From an uncultured Lachnospiraceae bacterium (GTDB taxonomy: Bacteria > Bacillota > Clostridia > Lachnospirales > Lachnospiraceae): DNA of 64,000 nucleotides. The stretch spans positions 1 through 64,000 of the forward strand of contig CAKRJP010000009.1 of assembly GCA_934351835.1 (NCBI GenBank), written 5' to 3'. Each line of letters begins with the position of its first letter. Positions within the stretch are counted from its first letter, which is position 1. A model generated the notes under the pieces. It saw nothing but the letters and a program-made list of their open reading frames with translations, did no database searches and was not told where the DNA came from. This document shows, one piece after another, positions 52,694-61,311 of the stretch. Position numbers and translations under genes: made by a program.

Positions 52694-52835
52694 ATGTCAA
52701 TCACCAGAAGTGCCGACGGCACATTCTGGGATTGCATGCGGTCGCCAAGGTCTCGAGCAAGCTCGGACTTTGGCTCGTCGCCTGTCAAAAAAAGACATCA
52801 CACCAGTTTTTCTGATGTAATGTCTTTCGTTTTTT
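52694..52835 (+). ncRNA. Candidate structured small RNA, three hairpins
   Basis: In a 337-base gap without genes, the plus strand could fold into: hairpin 1 (52698-52734, 16 pairs with two single-A bulges, loop GAC); hairpin 2 (52744-52774, GCCAAGGTC...CGAGC with its complement, one bulge); hairpin 3 (52791-52827), a terminator followed by TTTCGTTTTTT. The first two are much richer in GC than the surroundings. No reading frame of note. No known RNA family recognised. The rest of the gap (52603-52680) shows nothing. Confidence 0.35.
52791..52827. terminator. Bidirectional terminator after the aldo/keto reductase gene
   Basis: AAAGACATCACACCAG (52791-52806) with CTGATGTAATGTCTTT (52812-52827), wobble pairs inside. 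TTTTTTT follows on the minus strand and TTTCGTTTTTT on the plus. Confidence 0.8.
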
Positions 52836-52838
52836 ATC

Positions 52839-53867
52839 TTATTTTACACTGACTTCTCCAGCCAGTACTTTTTTGTAATCTTCGTAATTCTTCTGCAGGA
52901 GTGCCGGTGTATCCAGCCCGTACGGACAATGATTCTTACACTTGTTACAGTGCAGGCAGTTCTCGATTTTCTTCATCTTTTCCTGCCACTCTTCCGTCAG
53001 CCACGCATCTGACGGTGCACGTCTTAACATCAGCGACATTCTCGCACAGTTGTTGATCTCGATATCTGCCGGGCATGGCATACAGTAACCGCATCCTCTG
53101 CAGAACTCACCGATCAGTTCTTTCCGGTCGTGTTCTATCAGCGCTTTGATCTCTTCGTCCATTTTCGGCGGATTCTCTATGTAAGAGATAAACTCATCCA
53201 GTTCTTTTTCTCTCTGAACGCCCCAGATTGGAAGTACGTTCTCATACTGTGCCTCAAATGCATAGGCCGCTCTGGAATTGTTGATCAGTCCGCCGGACAG
53301 TGCCTTCATCGCGATAAATCCCATTCCGGCCTTACGACAGGCTTCTTCCACTTCCATATCTTTTTCCGTTGCCAGATAGCAGAACGGAAACTGCAATGTC
53401 TCATATAGTCCAGATTCAATCGCCTCATGAGCTACCGCCAGTCTGTGGTTCGTGATTCCGATATGACGGATCTTGCCCTGCGCTTTTGCTTCCAGCATTG
53501 CTTCATAAAGTCCTGTTCCGTCTCCCGGTTTCGGACAAAATGCCGGATTATGGAACTGATAAATATCAATATAATCGGTTCTTAGATTCTTAAGAGAAGT
53601 CTCAAGATCTTTCCAGAACCCTTCCACATCCTGTGCCATCGTCTTGGTAGCAATATATACTTTTTCTCTCATGCCATCGAACGCTTCTCCCAGTTTTACT
53701 TCACTGTCCGAATACGCTCTTGCGGTATCAAAAAATGTAATACCCGCAGCATACGCTTTTCTCGCCAGATCTGCCGCATCTTCCAGACTGATTCGCTGAA
53801 TCGGAAGTGCACCAAATCCATTTTTATTGACAGTAATCCCCGTACTGCCTAATGTAACCATATCCAT
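52839..53867 (-). CDS. Aldo/keto reductase with C-terminal ferredoxin-type cysteine clusters
   Basis: 342 residues from ATG 53867, which has GGAGG seven bases upstream; the ATG at 53918 lies inside the purF-like gene. Residues ~1-230 form the aldo/keto reductase barrel with the Asp/Tyr (FFDTARAYSDSEVKLG), Lys (YIATKTM) and His (YQFHNPAF) of the tetrad. Residues ~245-330 carry CRGCGYCMPCP and CLHCNKCKNHCP, i.e. two 4Fe-4S-type motifs, so electrons may pass between a nicotinamide or aldehyde site and ferredoxin. Last gene of the AspRS-GatCAB operon, 11 bases after the purF-like gene. Confidence 0.88.
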   Translation of the reverse strand: MDMVTLGSTGITVNKNGFGALPIQRISLEDAADLARKAYAAGITFFDTARAYSDSEVKLGEAFDGMREKVYIATKTMAQDVEGFWKDLETSLKNLRTDYIDIYQFHNPAFCPKPGDGTGLYEAMLEAKAQGKIRHIGITNHRLAVAHEAIESGLYETLQFPFCYLATEKDMEVEEACRKAGMGFIAMKALSGGLINNSRAAYAFEAQYENVLPIWGVQREKELDEFISYIENPPKMDEEIKALIEHDRKELIGEFCRGCGYCMPCPADIEINNCARMSLMLRRAPSDAWLTEEWQEKMKKIENCLHCNKCKNHCPYGLDTPALLQKNYEDYKKVLAGEVSVK

Positions 53868-53878
53868 AATCTGCCCTC

Positions 53879-55291
53879 CTACTCTCTTCCGTCGAAGCAG
53901 TATGTACATACCTGACAAGGATCAATACCTATGGATTCCAGAAGATCATCCAGCCTGTGATAACGAAGAGAAGTAAAGTTCTGGATCTTACAGATTTCCT
54001 GAAGCATTTCTTCATATTTGCAGGAATGCGGATCTGCATACTCTTTCAATACTTCCGGCGATACATTGTCGCCCTCTTTTTCACGGATCACACGTCTGGT
54101 GATCAGTTCCATCTCAGATTTTGAGCGTGAGAAGTTCAGATATTTACAGCCGTAAAGCAATGGTGGACAGGCCGGTCTTACATGCACTTCTTTCGCCCCA
54201 CTCTGATATAAAAATTCCGTAGTCTCCCGAAGCTGTGTTCCACGTACGATGGAATCATCGATCAGAAGTAATTTCTTACCGGAAATCAATGCCTGTACAG
54301 GGATTAATTTCATCCGTGCGATCAGATCTCTCTGTGCCTGATTCGTCGGCATAAAGGAACGTGGCCATGTCGGGGTATACTTGATAAATGGTCTTGCATA
54401 TGGGATTCCCGATTCGTTCGCATATCCGATCGCATGGGCAATTCCTGAATCCGGCACACCTGCTACAATATCCGGATGTACGCTGTCTCCATCACGCTTT
54501 GCCAGCATACTTCCACAGCGATAGCGCATCTCTTCTACGTTCACACCTTCATAAGAAGAGGTCGGATATCCATAATATACCCATAAGAACGAGCAGATAC
54601 GCATCTCTTTTCTCGGTGCCACCAGGGTCTCAACACCATCCGGTGTCACCAGCACAATCTCTCCAGGGCCTAATTCTTTATAATCCTCATAGCCAAGATT
54701 GATATAAGCAAAACTCTCAAAAGATACGCAATATGCGTCCTCTTTTCGTCCGATCACCACCGGTGTCCGCCCCCAGCGGTCCCTGGCCGCATAGATTCCG
54801 TTTCTTGTCATCAGAAGAAGCGTCATCGAACCGTCTACCATCTCCTGCACATACTGGATACCTTCTACCAGCGTTGCTTTCTTACAGATCAGTGCTGCCA
54901 CGAGTTCCGTAGCATTCACCTGTCCGCTGGTCATCTCCTGGAAATGCGCCTGACCATCTTTATACAGTTCTTTTAGAAGTTCCTCCTGATTATTGATCTT
55001 GCCAACGATTGTAATCGCAAAACTTCCCAAATGTGACTGAATCAGTAACGGTTGCGGTTCAAAATCCGAGATACATCCGATTCCCAGATGACCTTTCATA
55101 TTTCCGACATCCTTGTCGAACTTTGTACGGAACGGTGAGTTCTCGATATTATGTATCGATCTGTCAAATCCGTCCGCACCATATACTGCCATTCCACCTC
55201 TTCTGGTCCCCAGATGTGAATGATAGTCTGTTCCGTAAAATAATTCTAATACGCAGTCTCTCTTCGCTGCGACTCCAAAAAAACCTCCCAT
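53879..55291 (-). CDS. PurF-like amidophosphoribosyltransferase lacking the catalytic cysteine
   Basis: 470 residues, full PurF length. Normal PurF exposes an N-terminal Cys; here the start is MGGFFGVAAK, with Gly in that place, and no Cys before C13. Other glutaminase positions also differ: LGTRRGGMAVY replaces the HRGQ region, VGKINNQEEL the NGN motif, and NATEL the SDSE/SDTE motif. The phosphoribosyl side is kept: VPDSGIAHAIGYANESGIPY and PRPP loop LLIDDSIVRGTQ (342-353). Cysteines equivalent to the 4Fe-4S ligands remain (C233, C459, C462). So it may use free ammonia, another amine, or act as a sensor. It follows gatB by 16 bases in the T-box operon. Confidence 0.85.
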   Translation of the reverse strand: MGGFFGVAAKRDCVLELFYGTDYHSHLGTRRGGMAVYGADGFDRSIHNIENSPFRTKFDKDVGNMKGHLGIGCISDFEPQPLLIQSHLGSFAITIVGKINNQEELLKELYKDGQAHFQEMTSGQVNATELVAALICKKATLVEGIQYVQEMVDGSMTLLLMTRNGIYAARDRWGRTPVVIGRKEDAYCVSFESFAYINLGYEDYKELGPGEIVLVTPDGVETLVAPRKEMRICSFLWVYYGYPTSSYEGVNVEEMRYRCGSMLAKRDGDSVHPDIVAGVPDSGIAHAIGYANESGIPYARPFIKYTPTWPRSFMPTNQAQRDLIARMKLIPVQALISGKKLLLIDDSIVRGTQLRETTEFLYQSGAKEVHVRPACPPLLYGCKYLNFSRSKSEMELITRRVIREKEGDNVSPEVLKEYADPHSCKYEEMLQEICKIQNFTSLRYHRLDDLLESIGIDPCQVCTYCFDGRE

Positions 55292-55307
55292 ACATGGCCT
55301 CCTTTGT

Positions 55308-56741
55308 TTAGCTCAATAATTCCTTCAGTTTCTTATTTACCATTCCTGGATTCGCTTTTCCCTTCATTGCTTTCATCGTCTGACCGACTAATGCCCCAAG
55401 GGCTTTTTCTTTTCCACCCTTATAGTCTGCCACAGCTTGAGGGTTTTCTGCAATCACTTTCTGCAAAACTTCTAAAAGAGCCCCCTCATCATTCACAATT
55501 TTCAGTCCATGTTCTTCTACATATTTGTCCGGATCCATATCATCCTCATACATTTTTTCAAATACTTCTTTTGCCACAGAACTGTTGATAGTTCCCGCAT
55601 CTGCAAGTTCTATGAGCTTCGCTAAATGTTTCGGTGTAAATACAATATCTTCCGGTTCTTCCCCATGTTCCTTCAAAAGTCGCATCGTTTCCACCATCAG
55701 CCAGTTGGAAACTTTTTTTGGTTTTCCGCAGATTGCAGTTGTTGCTTCAAAAATATCTGCCATATGTTTCGATCCTGTAATAATCTCCGCATCATATTCC
55801 GGAATATCAAATTCTTTTTTATAACGGACCAGTTTTTCATCACGAAATTCCGGCTGTTGTTTCTTAATCTTTTCAATCCACTCGTCATTTATCACAATTG
55901 GTACCAGATCCGGTTCCGGAAAATAACGATAATCCTGTGCATCTTCTTTCGAACGCATTGCATGGGAAGATTCTTTATTATCATCCCATCTTCTGGTCTC
56001 CTGGATTACTTTTTTTCCTTCTTCCAACAGTTCGATCTGTCTCTCTCTTTCTCCTTCAATTGCATGTGTGATCGCCTTGAATGAGTTTAAGTTCTTCATC
56101 TCAGTCCTTGTACCAAACTTCTCTGTGCCGACTTCTCTCACTGACAGATTGACATCTGCTCTCATGGAACCTTCCTGTAATTTACAGTCAGATGCTCCCA
56201 GATACTGGATCAGGGTACGAAGTTTCTCCAGATAAGCAATCACTTCTTCCGCAGAACGCATATCCGGCTCAGATACGATTTCCACCAGAGGCACGCCACT
56301 TCGGTTGTAATCTACCAGAGATGTATCATCCCATTCATCATGCACTAATTTACCTGCATCCTCTTCCATATGCATCTCATGAATACGGATCTTTTTCTTC
56401 GTATCTCCCACGCAGATCTCTACATAACCATTTCTTGCGATCGGCAGATACAGCTGTGAAATCTGATAGTTCTGCGGGTTATCAGGATAGAAATAATTTT
56501 TACGGTCAAATTTGCAGACTCTGGTAATATCACAGTTCGTTGCAAGCCCGATGGCCATTGCATATTCTACCACCTGCTTATTTAATACCGGAAGAGATCC
56601 CGGCATGCCTGTGCAGACCGGACAAGTGTGAGTATTTGGTGCTCCTCCGAAAGCAGTGGAGCATCCACAGAAAATTTTGGTCTTGGTCGCTAATTCTACA
56701 TGGACCTCCAGTCCGATGACTGTCTCATATTGCTTTGCCAT
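55308..56741 (-). CDS. gatB: Asp-tRNA(Asn)/Glu-tRNA(Gln) amidotransferase subunit B
   Basis: 477 residues, full GatB length: cradle domain with GLEVHVELATKTKIFCGC and the zinc-site cysteines (CPVCTGMPG), kinase-like motif RADVNLSVR, and a C-terminal YqeY/tail domain ending GKANPGMVNKKLKELL. It binds the mischarged tRNA and phosphorylates its acid side chain. AAGGAG precedes ATG 56741; the gatA stop is two bases upstream. Next to a non-discriminating AspRS gene, the main product should be Asn-tRNA(Asn); Gln-tRNA(Gln) formation is possible if the organism lacks GlnRS. Confidence 0.96.
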   Translation of the reverse strand: MAKQYETVIGLEVHVELATKTKIFCGCSTAFGGAPNTHTCPVCTGMPGSLPVLNKQVVEYAMAIGLATNCDITRVCKFDRKNYFYPDNPQNYQISQLYLPIARNGYVEICVGDTKKKIRIHEMHMEEDAGKLVHDEWDDTSLVDYNRSGVPLVEIVSEPDMRSAEEVIAYLEKLRTLIQYLGASDCKLQEGSMRADVNLSVREVGTEKFGTRTEMKNLNSFKAITHAIEGERERQIELLEEGKKVIQETRRWDDNKESSHAMRSKEDAQDYRYFPEPDLVPIVINDEWIEKIKKQQPEFRDEKLVRYKKEFDIPEYDAEIITGSKHMADIFEATTAICGKPKKVSNWLMVETMRLLKEHGEEPEDIVFTPKHLAKLIELADAGTINSSVAKEVFEKMYEDDMDPDKYVEEHGLKIVNDEGALLEVLQKVIAENPQAVADYKGGKEKALGALVGQTMKAMKGKANPGMVNKKLKELLS

Positions 56742-56743
56742 AA

Positions 56744-58216
56744 TTATCTGTCTCCTTTCTGTGCCAGTTCCGGTCTTTTGTAACTTCTGGTCTGTTCTAA
56801 TGTGTATGCTGCACGGATAATCGTATTTTCCTCAAAACAATTTCCAATAATCTGCATTCCAATCGGCAACCCCTTCGCATCGGTTCCCACCGGAATACTA
56901 ATTCCCGGAAGTCCTGCCAGGTTCACCGCGATCGTGTAAATATCTCCCAGATACATCTTGATCGGATCACTTAAACTCTTTCCAAGTTCCGGTGCGGTCG
57001 TCGGTGCAGCCGGTGCAATGATCACATCATATTTTGCAAACGCTTTATCAAAGGCTTCTTTGATCAGCGCTTTTGTTCTTAGTGCCTTCAAATAATAGGC
57101 ATCATAGTATCCTGAACTTAATACAAAAGAACCAAGCATGATTCTGCGTTTCACTTCCGGACCCAACCCTTCGGAACGTGTCTTTTTATACATATTGTGC
57201 AGACCTTCGTACTCTTCTGTACGATAACCGTATTTCACCCCATCAAATCTTGAAAGGTTGGAGCTTGCTTCCGCCGATGCAATAACATAATATGCAGGAA
57301 TTGCATACTGTACCAGGCTCAGGTCAAATCTTTCTACGATTGCTCCCTTTTCCTCCAGTACTTTTACTGCATCTAAGATTTGTTCTTTCACTTCTGCATC
57401 TAATCCATCTCCAAAATAATCATTTGGGATACCAATCTTTAATCCCTTAACATCTTCCACTAAGGCACTTGTAAAGTCATAACTTTCTCTCTTGATTGAT
57501 GTGCTGTCCTTCGGATCATAAGATGCAATGGTCTCCAAAATTGTTGCACAGTCTGTCACATCTTTTGCCACCGGTCCTATCTGGTCTAATGATGAACCAT
57601 AGGCAATCAGCCCGTATCTGGAAATTGTTCCATAAGTCGGTTTGATTCCTACCACTCCACAGAAAGAACTTGGCTGTCTGATAGAGCCGCCAGTGTCGGA
57701 ACCTAATGCATACGCACACTCTTCAGCCGCCACTGCTGCGCAGGAACCTCCGGAAGATCCTCCCGGCACATGCTCTAAATTCCACGGGTTTTTTGTTTCT
57801 CCGTAATAAGAAGTCTCCGTTGTACTTCCCATGGCAAATTCATCCATATTTGTCTTTCCGATGATAACCGCCCCTGCTTTTTCCAGGTTTTTCACTGCTT
57901 CCGCCGTAAATGTCGGTTTGAAATTTTCTAATATCTTAGAACTACAAGTGGTAAGCAGACCTTCTGTACACATATTGTCTTTAATCGCCACCGGAACACC
58001 TGCCAAAGGTCCTGTGAGGGTTCCTTCGTCAATCATCTTCTGTACTTCGTCGGCACGTTTTAATGCGCCTTCTTTATCTATCGTCACATAACTGTGAACA
58101 GCTGATTCTACTCTGTCTATCCGGGCAAATGCTGCTTCCACAGCTTCTCTGACCGATATCTCGCCGCTTTTGATCTTTTTCCCTATTTCTACTGCTGTCA
58201 GGCTCATAATATCCAT
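56744..58216 (-). CDS. gatA: Asp-tRNA(Asn)/Glu-tRNA(Gln) amidotransferase subunit A (amidase)
   Basis: 490 residues of the amidase-signature family. The Ser-cisSer-Lys triad is visible: Lys in VPVAIKDNMCTEG, and the two serines in PGGSSGGSCAAVAAEE, followed by GSDTGGSIRQPSSFCG. It hydrolyses glutamine and sends ammonia through a tunnel to GatB. GGAGG is ten bases before ATG 58216; it is 15 bases after gatC. The glutaminase here is intact, in contrast to the PurF-like protein three genes on. Confidence 0.96.
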   Translation of the reverse strand: MDIMSLTAVEIGKKIKSGEISVREAVEAAFARIDRVESAVHSYVTIDKEGALKRADEVQKMIDEGTLTGPLAGVPVAIKDNMCTEGLLTTCSSKILENFKPTFTAEAVKNLEKAGAVIIGKTNMDEFAMGSTTETSYYGETKNPWNLEHVPGGSSGGSCAAVAAEECAYALGSDTGGSIRQPSSFCGVVGIKPTYGTISRYGLIAYGSSLDQIGPVAKDVTDCATILETIASYDPKDSTSIKRESYDFTSALVEDVKGLKIGIPNDYFGDGLDAEVKEQILDAVKVLEEKGAIVERFDLSLVQYAIPAYYVIASAEASSNLSRFDGVKYGYRTEEYEGLHNMYKKTRSEGLGPEVKRRIMLGSFVLSSGYYDAYYLKALRTKALIKEAFDKAFAKYDVIIAPAAPTTAPELGKSLSDPIKMYLGDIYTIAVNLAGLPGISIPVGTDAKGLPIGMQIIGNCFEENTIIRAAYTLEQTRSYKRPELAQKGDR

Positions 58217-58231
58217 GTCACACTTACCTCC

Positions 58232-58525
58232 TTATCCGATCGTCTTTGGCACTTTAAAGCTGTTATCTTTCATCAGCGGTGCGTTTGCCAGAGTTTCTCC
58301 ACTTCCGTCACCATTGGTCACTACATCTTCACGGAATACATTATTAACCGGAAATACGTGGGACATTGGTTCTATACCCTCAGTATCCAGTTCATTTAAT
58401 GTATCGATGTAATCCAACATCTTCTCCATATCTGCCTTCGCATTTTCTTTTTCTTCTCCTGACAATTCCAGCTTTGCCAGAATGCCTACATATTCGATCG
58501 TCTCATCGGAAATCTTGTTTGCCAT
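58232..58525 (-). CDS. gatC: Asp-tRNA(Asn)/Glu-tRNA(Gln) amidotransferase subunit C
   Basis: 97 residues from ATG 58525, seven bases after AGGAGG. Typical GatC: helical start (ISDETIEYVGILAKLELSGEE), then MLDYIDTLNELDTEGIEPM and the extended C-terminal part with VFREDVV. It wraps around the GatA-GatB interface and stabilises the complex. It starts 14 bases after the zinc-ribbon protein gene. Confidence 0.94.
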   Translation of the reverse strand: MANKISDETIEYVGILAKLELSGEEKENAKADMEKMLDYIDTLNELDTEGIEPMSHVFPVNNVFREDVVTNGDGSGETLANAPLMKDNSFKVPKTIG

Positions 58526-58539
58526 GTTTATTCCTCCTG

Positions 58540-59574
58540 TCAATATTTCTCATAATAGTCTGCGTAATCAGTAGAGACAATTTTCTCACTCGGCGTCAAC
58601 CTGATAGAAAGATCTCCCTCGCATTTTATTTTACTGTCCTTTGGAAGCACCAGATTCTTATAGCACTGTCCATAAGAACTATATTCTCCTAAATACATAT
58701 AAATAGTTGTAATTTCTTCTCCGGATTTGTCCTTGATACTGATATCCAGATTGCCGGTTCCCTCTAGTACTTCCAAATCATAGACACCTGCTTCAAAGTT
58801 TCTTCCGACAATATAATCTTTGCCGCCTTCCAGCTTTGCCTCAGCAGTCTGGGGATTCGTTTCTCCTGCACTTAACTCCTGTGCATTCTCTGTTGAGAGC
58901 GTCATCGTCGTCTTTGATTCAATCTCTACAAGTGCACCATCATACAGGCGGATATCATCCAGGTTATTGTCTTCCTGTCCTTTATACTCATATAAATAGA
59001 TTCCATTTTCCTCATCATCTACTTGAATGGTATCATAGTCATCTTCACTGGTTACAGTATACTTTCCTTCCGGAATATGCACGCCCACGACATATTCCCC
59101 ACTGGCCAGTTCAAACTTCTGGGAAACTCCTGCCTCCGGAAGATTATTTTCCACATACTCGTACGGACCCGCTTCCTCATAGCCACTCTGCTGATATGCG
59201 TAATCCTGTATTTTATCCCGTATGGTTGAGATAATCGGGACTAAAACTCCGCCAAATACGATCAGGAATACCAGCATGATTGCAAGTACTCTCAGACAAC
59301 CGCCTTTTTTCTTAGGTTTTCCATAATTCGTTGCCGGCTGTCCATACCCTTGTGGTTGTGGACTATATGGCTGTGCCGGCTGACTTTTTTTCACTTTCCT
59401 TGGTTTACTCGGCTCCGCCGGATGTTCATGCACATGTGTCAGCGGCTTATGATCGCAGTCACTCTGGTTCAATCTGTAATTCTTATCAGACTTGTTATTA
59501 TCCAGTCCACATTCTGTACATATCCCCTGACCGTTTAATTTTCCTCCGCATAATGTACACCTTCTTCCAAACAT
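58540..59574 (-). CDS. Zinc-ribbon membrane protein with exported beta domain, unknown function
   Basis: 344 residues. N-terminal zinc ribbon (C6, C9, C19, C22: CTLCGG and CTECG) in the cytosol, then His/Pro/Gln-rich linker to ~90, one membrane helix (~93-116), and an outer region of ~225 residues. The outer part has two similar blocks, SGEYVVGVHIPEGKYTVTS and GGKDYIVGRNFEAGVYDLEV, each a short beta repeat. I recognise no enzyme motif. It sits between aspS and gatC in the T-box operon, so its expression should follow tRNA charging. The reason for a membrane protein here is unclear. Confidence 0.82.
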   Translation of the reverse strand: MFGRRCTLCGGKLNGQGICTECGLDNNKSDKNYRLNQSDCDHKPLTHVHEHPAEPSKPRKVKKSQPAQPYSPQPQGYGQPATNYGKPKKKGGCLRVLAIMLVFLIVFGGVLVPIISTIRDKIQDYAYQQSGYEEAGPYEYVENNLPEAGVSQKFELASGEYVVGVHIPEGKYTVTSEDDYDTIQVDDEENGIYLYEYKGQEDNNLDDIRLYDGALVEIESKTTMTLSTENAQELSAGETNPQTAEAKLEGGKDYIVGRNFEAGVYDLEVLEGTGNLDISIKDKSGEEITTIYMYLGEYSSYGQCYKNLVLPKDSKIKCEGDLSIRLTPSEKIVSTDYADYYEKY

Positions 59575-59632
59575 ATCAAAATCCTCTCTTTCCGCTTCTG
59601 CAGCATTCCCCGTTTGCTGCGATATTTAAGTC

Positions 59633-60967
59633 TTATGGTTCCAGACGGCTTAAATCTCTTGGGAATAAAGTGGTTTCTCGTACATTGTCTTCACCTACCA
59701 GTTTCATCGTCAGACGTTCCAGGCCGATTCCGAGACCTCCGTGCGGCGGCATACCGTGTTTAAATGTTGCCAGATACTGTTCCATTCCATCCTGCTCCAT
59801 ACCTCTTGCAGCAATCTTATCTACCAGTTTCTGGTAATCATGGATTCTCTGGCCCCCTGTTGTGATCTCCATTCCTTTAAACAGCAAGTCAAAACTCAGT
59901 GTATATCTGGTATCCTCCGGGTCATCCATCGCATAGAACGGTCGCTTCTTCGATGGATAATGCGTAACAAATACAAAATCGCTGTCCCACTCTTCTTTTG
60001 CATACTGACCGATCAGAATCTCTTCCTCCGGTTCCAGATCAAATGGATTGCGCATCTTATGCTGATACTTCTCCGCTACTTTTTCTTTAATATCGCTAAA
60101 CTTGACTGCCGGAATCTGATCCACTTTTGGCAATGTAATTCCAAGAACTTTAAGCTCTCTTTGATATTCTTTTTCCAGCAGTGCCATCGCATATTGAAGA
60201 TATCCCGTCTCCATAGCCATCACATCTTCAAATCCATCAATATATCCCATCTCAAAATCCAGACTGGTATATTCGTTCAGATGACGTTTGGTGTTGTGTT
60301 TTTCTGCACGAAATACCGGTGCTGTCTCAAACACTCTGTCAAACACACCTACCATCATCTGTTTGTAAAACTGTGGACTCTGTGCCAGCACAGCCGGTCT
60401 GTGGAAATATTCTAATTTGAAAATATTTGCTCCACCTTCTGCACCTTTCGCACCGATCTTTGGCGTATGGATCTCTGTAAATCCCTGACTGTACAGGAAA
60501 TCTCTGAACGCTCTTGTGAGTCCTTCCTGAATTCTGAATTTTGCACGTTCTCTGATATTTCTGAGTGAAATTGAACGGTAGTTTAACTTGGCTTCCAGAG
60601 ACGTATTCAACTTCCATTTTGAAATCGCCAGCGGCATCATCTCATCCTCCGGTTCACTTAATATCGTGACCTTTTTCAGACGAATTTCAATGCCGTTCGG
60701 TGCTTTCTCATTCTGCTCTAACACGCCTTCTGCTTCTATTGTATCAGCTTCTTTTAAGGCCTTCAATTCAAATTCGGCGGTTCCTTCTTCATATACTGTC
60801 TGCAAAAGTCCCTCACGTTTTCTAAGGATGACAAATGCCACAGTTCCCATATTTCGAATCGTATGAATAGCCCCATTTACTTTCACTGTCTCCCCCAGTT
60901 TACCGAGTTCTAATAATTCACTGATTTCCATTGTATCTTTTTTTCTTACTCCTGTGACATATTCCAT
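59633..60967 (-). CDS. aspS: Aspartyl-tRNA synthetase, archaeal-type, probably non-discriminating (Asp/Asn)
   Basis: 444 residues from ATG 60967, where AGGAGG is nine bases upstream; the ATG at 60976 directly abuts it. Short archaeal-type AspRS: OB-fold anticodon domain (~14-105), then class II core with QGFTEIHTPKI, AVLAQSPQFYKQMM, FRAEKHNTKRHLNEY and the C-terminal motif GGLGIGLERLTM. The bacterial GAD insertion is absent. Such enzymes often charge both tRNA(Asp) and tRNA(Asn); the GatCAB genes that follow would amidate the latter. It is controlled by the T-box leader directly upstream. A second, bacterial-type AspRS is expected elsewhere. Confidence 0.92.
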   Translation of the reverse strand: MEYVTGVRKKDTMEISELLELGKLGETVKVNGAIHTIRNMGTVAFVILRKREGLLQTVYEEGTAEFELKALKEADTIEAEGVLEQNEKAPNGIEIRLKKVTILSEPEDEMMPLAISKWKLNTSLEAKLNYRSISLRNIRERAKFRIQEGLTRAFRDFLYSQGFTEIHTPKIGAKGAEGGANIFKLEYFHRPAVLAQSPQFYKQMMVGVFDRVFETAPVFRAEKHNTKRHLNEYTSLDFEMGYIDGFEDVMAMETGYLQYAMALLEKEYQRELKVLGITLPKVDQIPAVKFSDIKEKVAEKYQHKMRNPFDLEPEEEILIGQYAKEEWDSDFVFVTHYPSKKRPFYAMDDPEDTRYTLSFDLLFKGMEITTGGQRIHDYQKLVDKIAARGMEQDGMEQYLATFKHGMPPHGGLGIGLERLTMKLVGEDNVRETTLFPRDLSRLEP

Positions 60968-60999
60968 ATTCTTCATCCTCCTGATTTATTTTTCCTAAT

Positions 61000-61266
61000 A
61001 AAAAATCCCGGAATACAAATAATTTGTATTCCGGGACAGATTTCAACAATAATCCGCGGTACCACCCGCTGTTAAACTCCCCATTGAGCTTATCTCTAAT
61101 GCACATAACGCGTCGCTCACGTACCGACCTACTATCAGTTCAACCGGTCTGCTCCAGAGTGTTCCCTATTGCCTTCTTCCCTTAAACATCGCTCTCAGTC
61201 GGTGACGATGTATTCCTGTTAAGTTTCAAAAACAGAGTCTCCTTCATCGCTTTACTCATTTAAACT
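61000..61266 (-). promoter_or_regulatory. T-box leader of the aspS-gatCAB operon
   Basis: The 344-base gap upstream of aspS is a T-box riboswitch on the minus strand. The conserved TGGTACCGCGG antiterminator motif is at 61054-61064, followed by a terminator with a 14-bp stem (61007-61020 with 61022-61035) and TTTTTT. The upstream part holds a Stem I with a distal hairpin (ACATCG/CGATGT). The motif reads tRNA acceptor ends, so uncharged tRNA would favour transcription. The specifier is not certain; AAC (Asn) at 61161-61163, in GGGAACAC, is the best candidate. Confidence 0.93.
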
Positions 61267-61272
61267 GCCATC

Positions 61273-61301
61273 ATCTTAGCACATGTTTTTTCAGATTGCA
61301 A
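61273..61301 (-). promoter_or_regulatory. Promoter of the T-box operon
   Basis: -35 TTGCAA (61296-61301), -10 TAAGAT (61273-61278), 17-base spacing on the minus strand; the start would be near 61266. Confidence 0.65.
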
Positions 61302-61311
61302 GGGGATTTTT

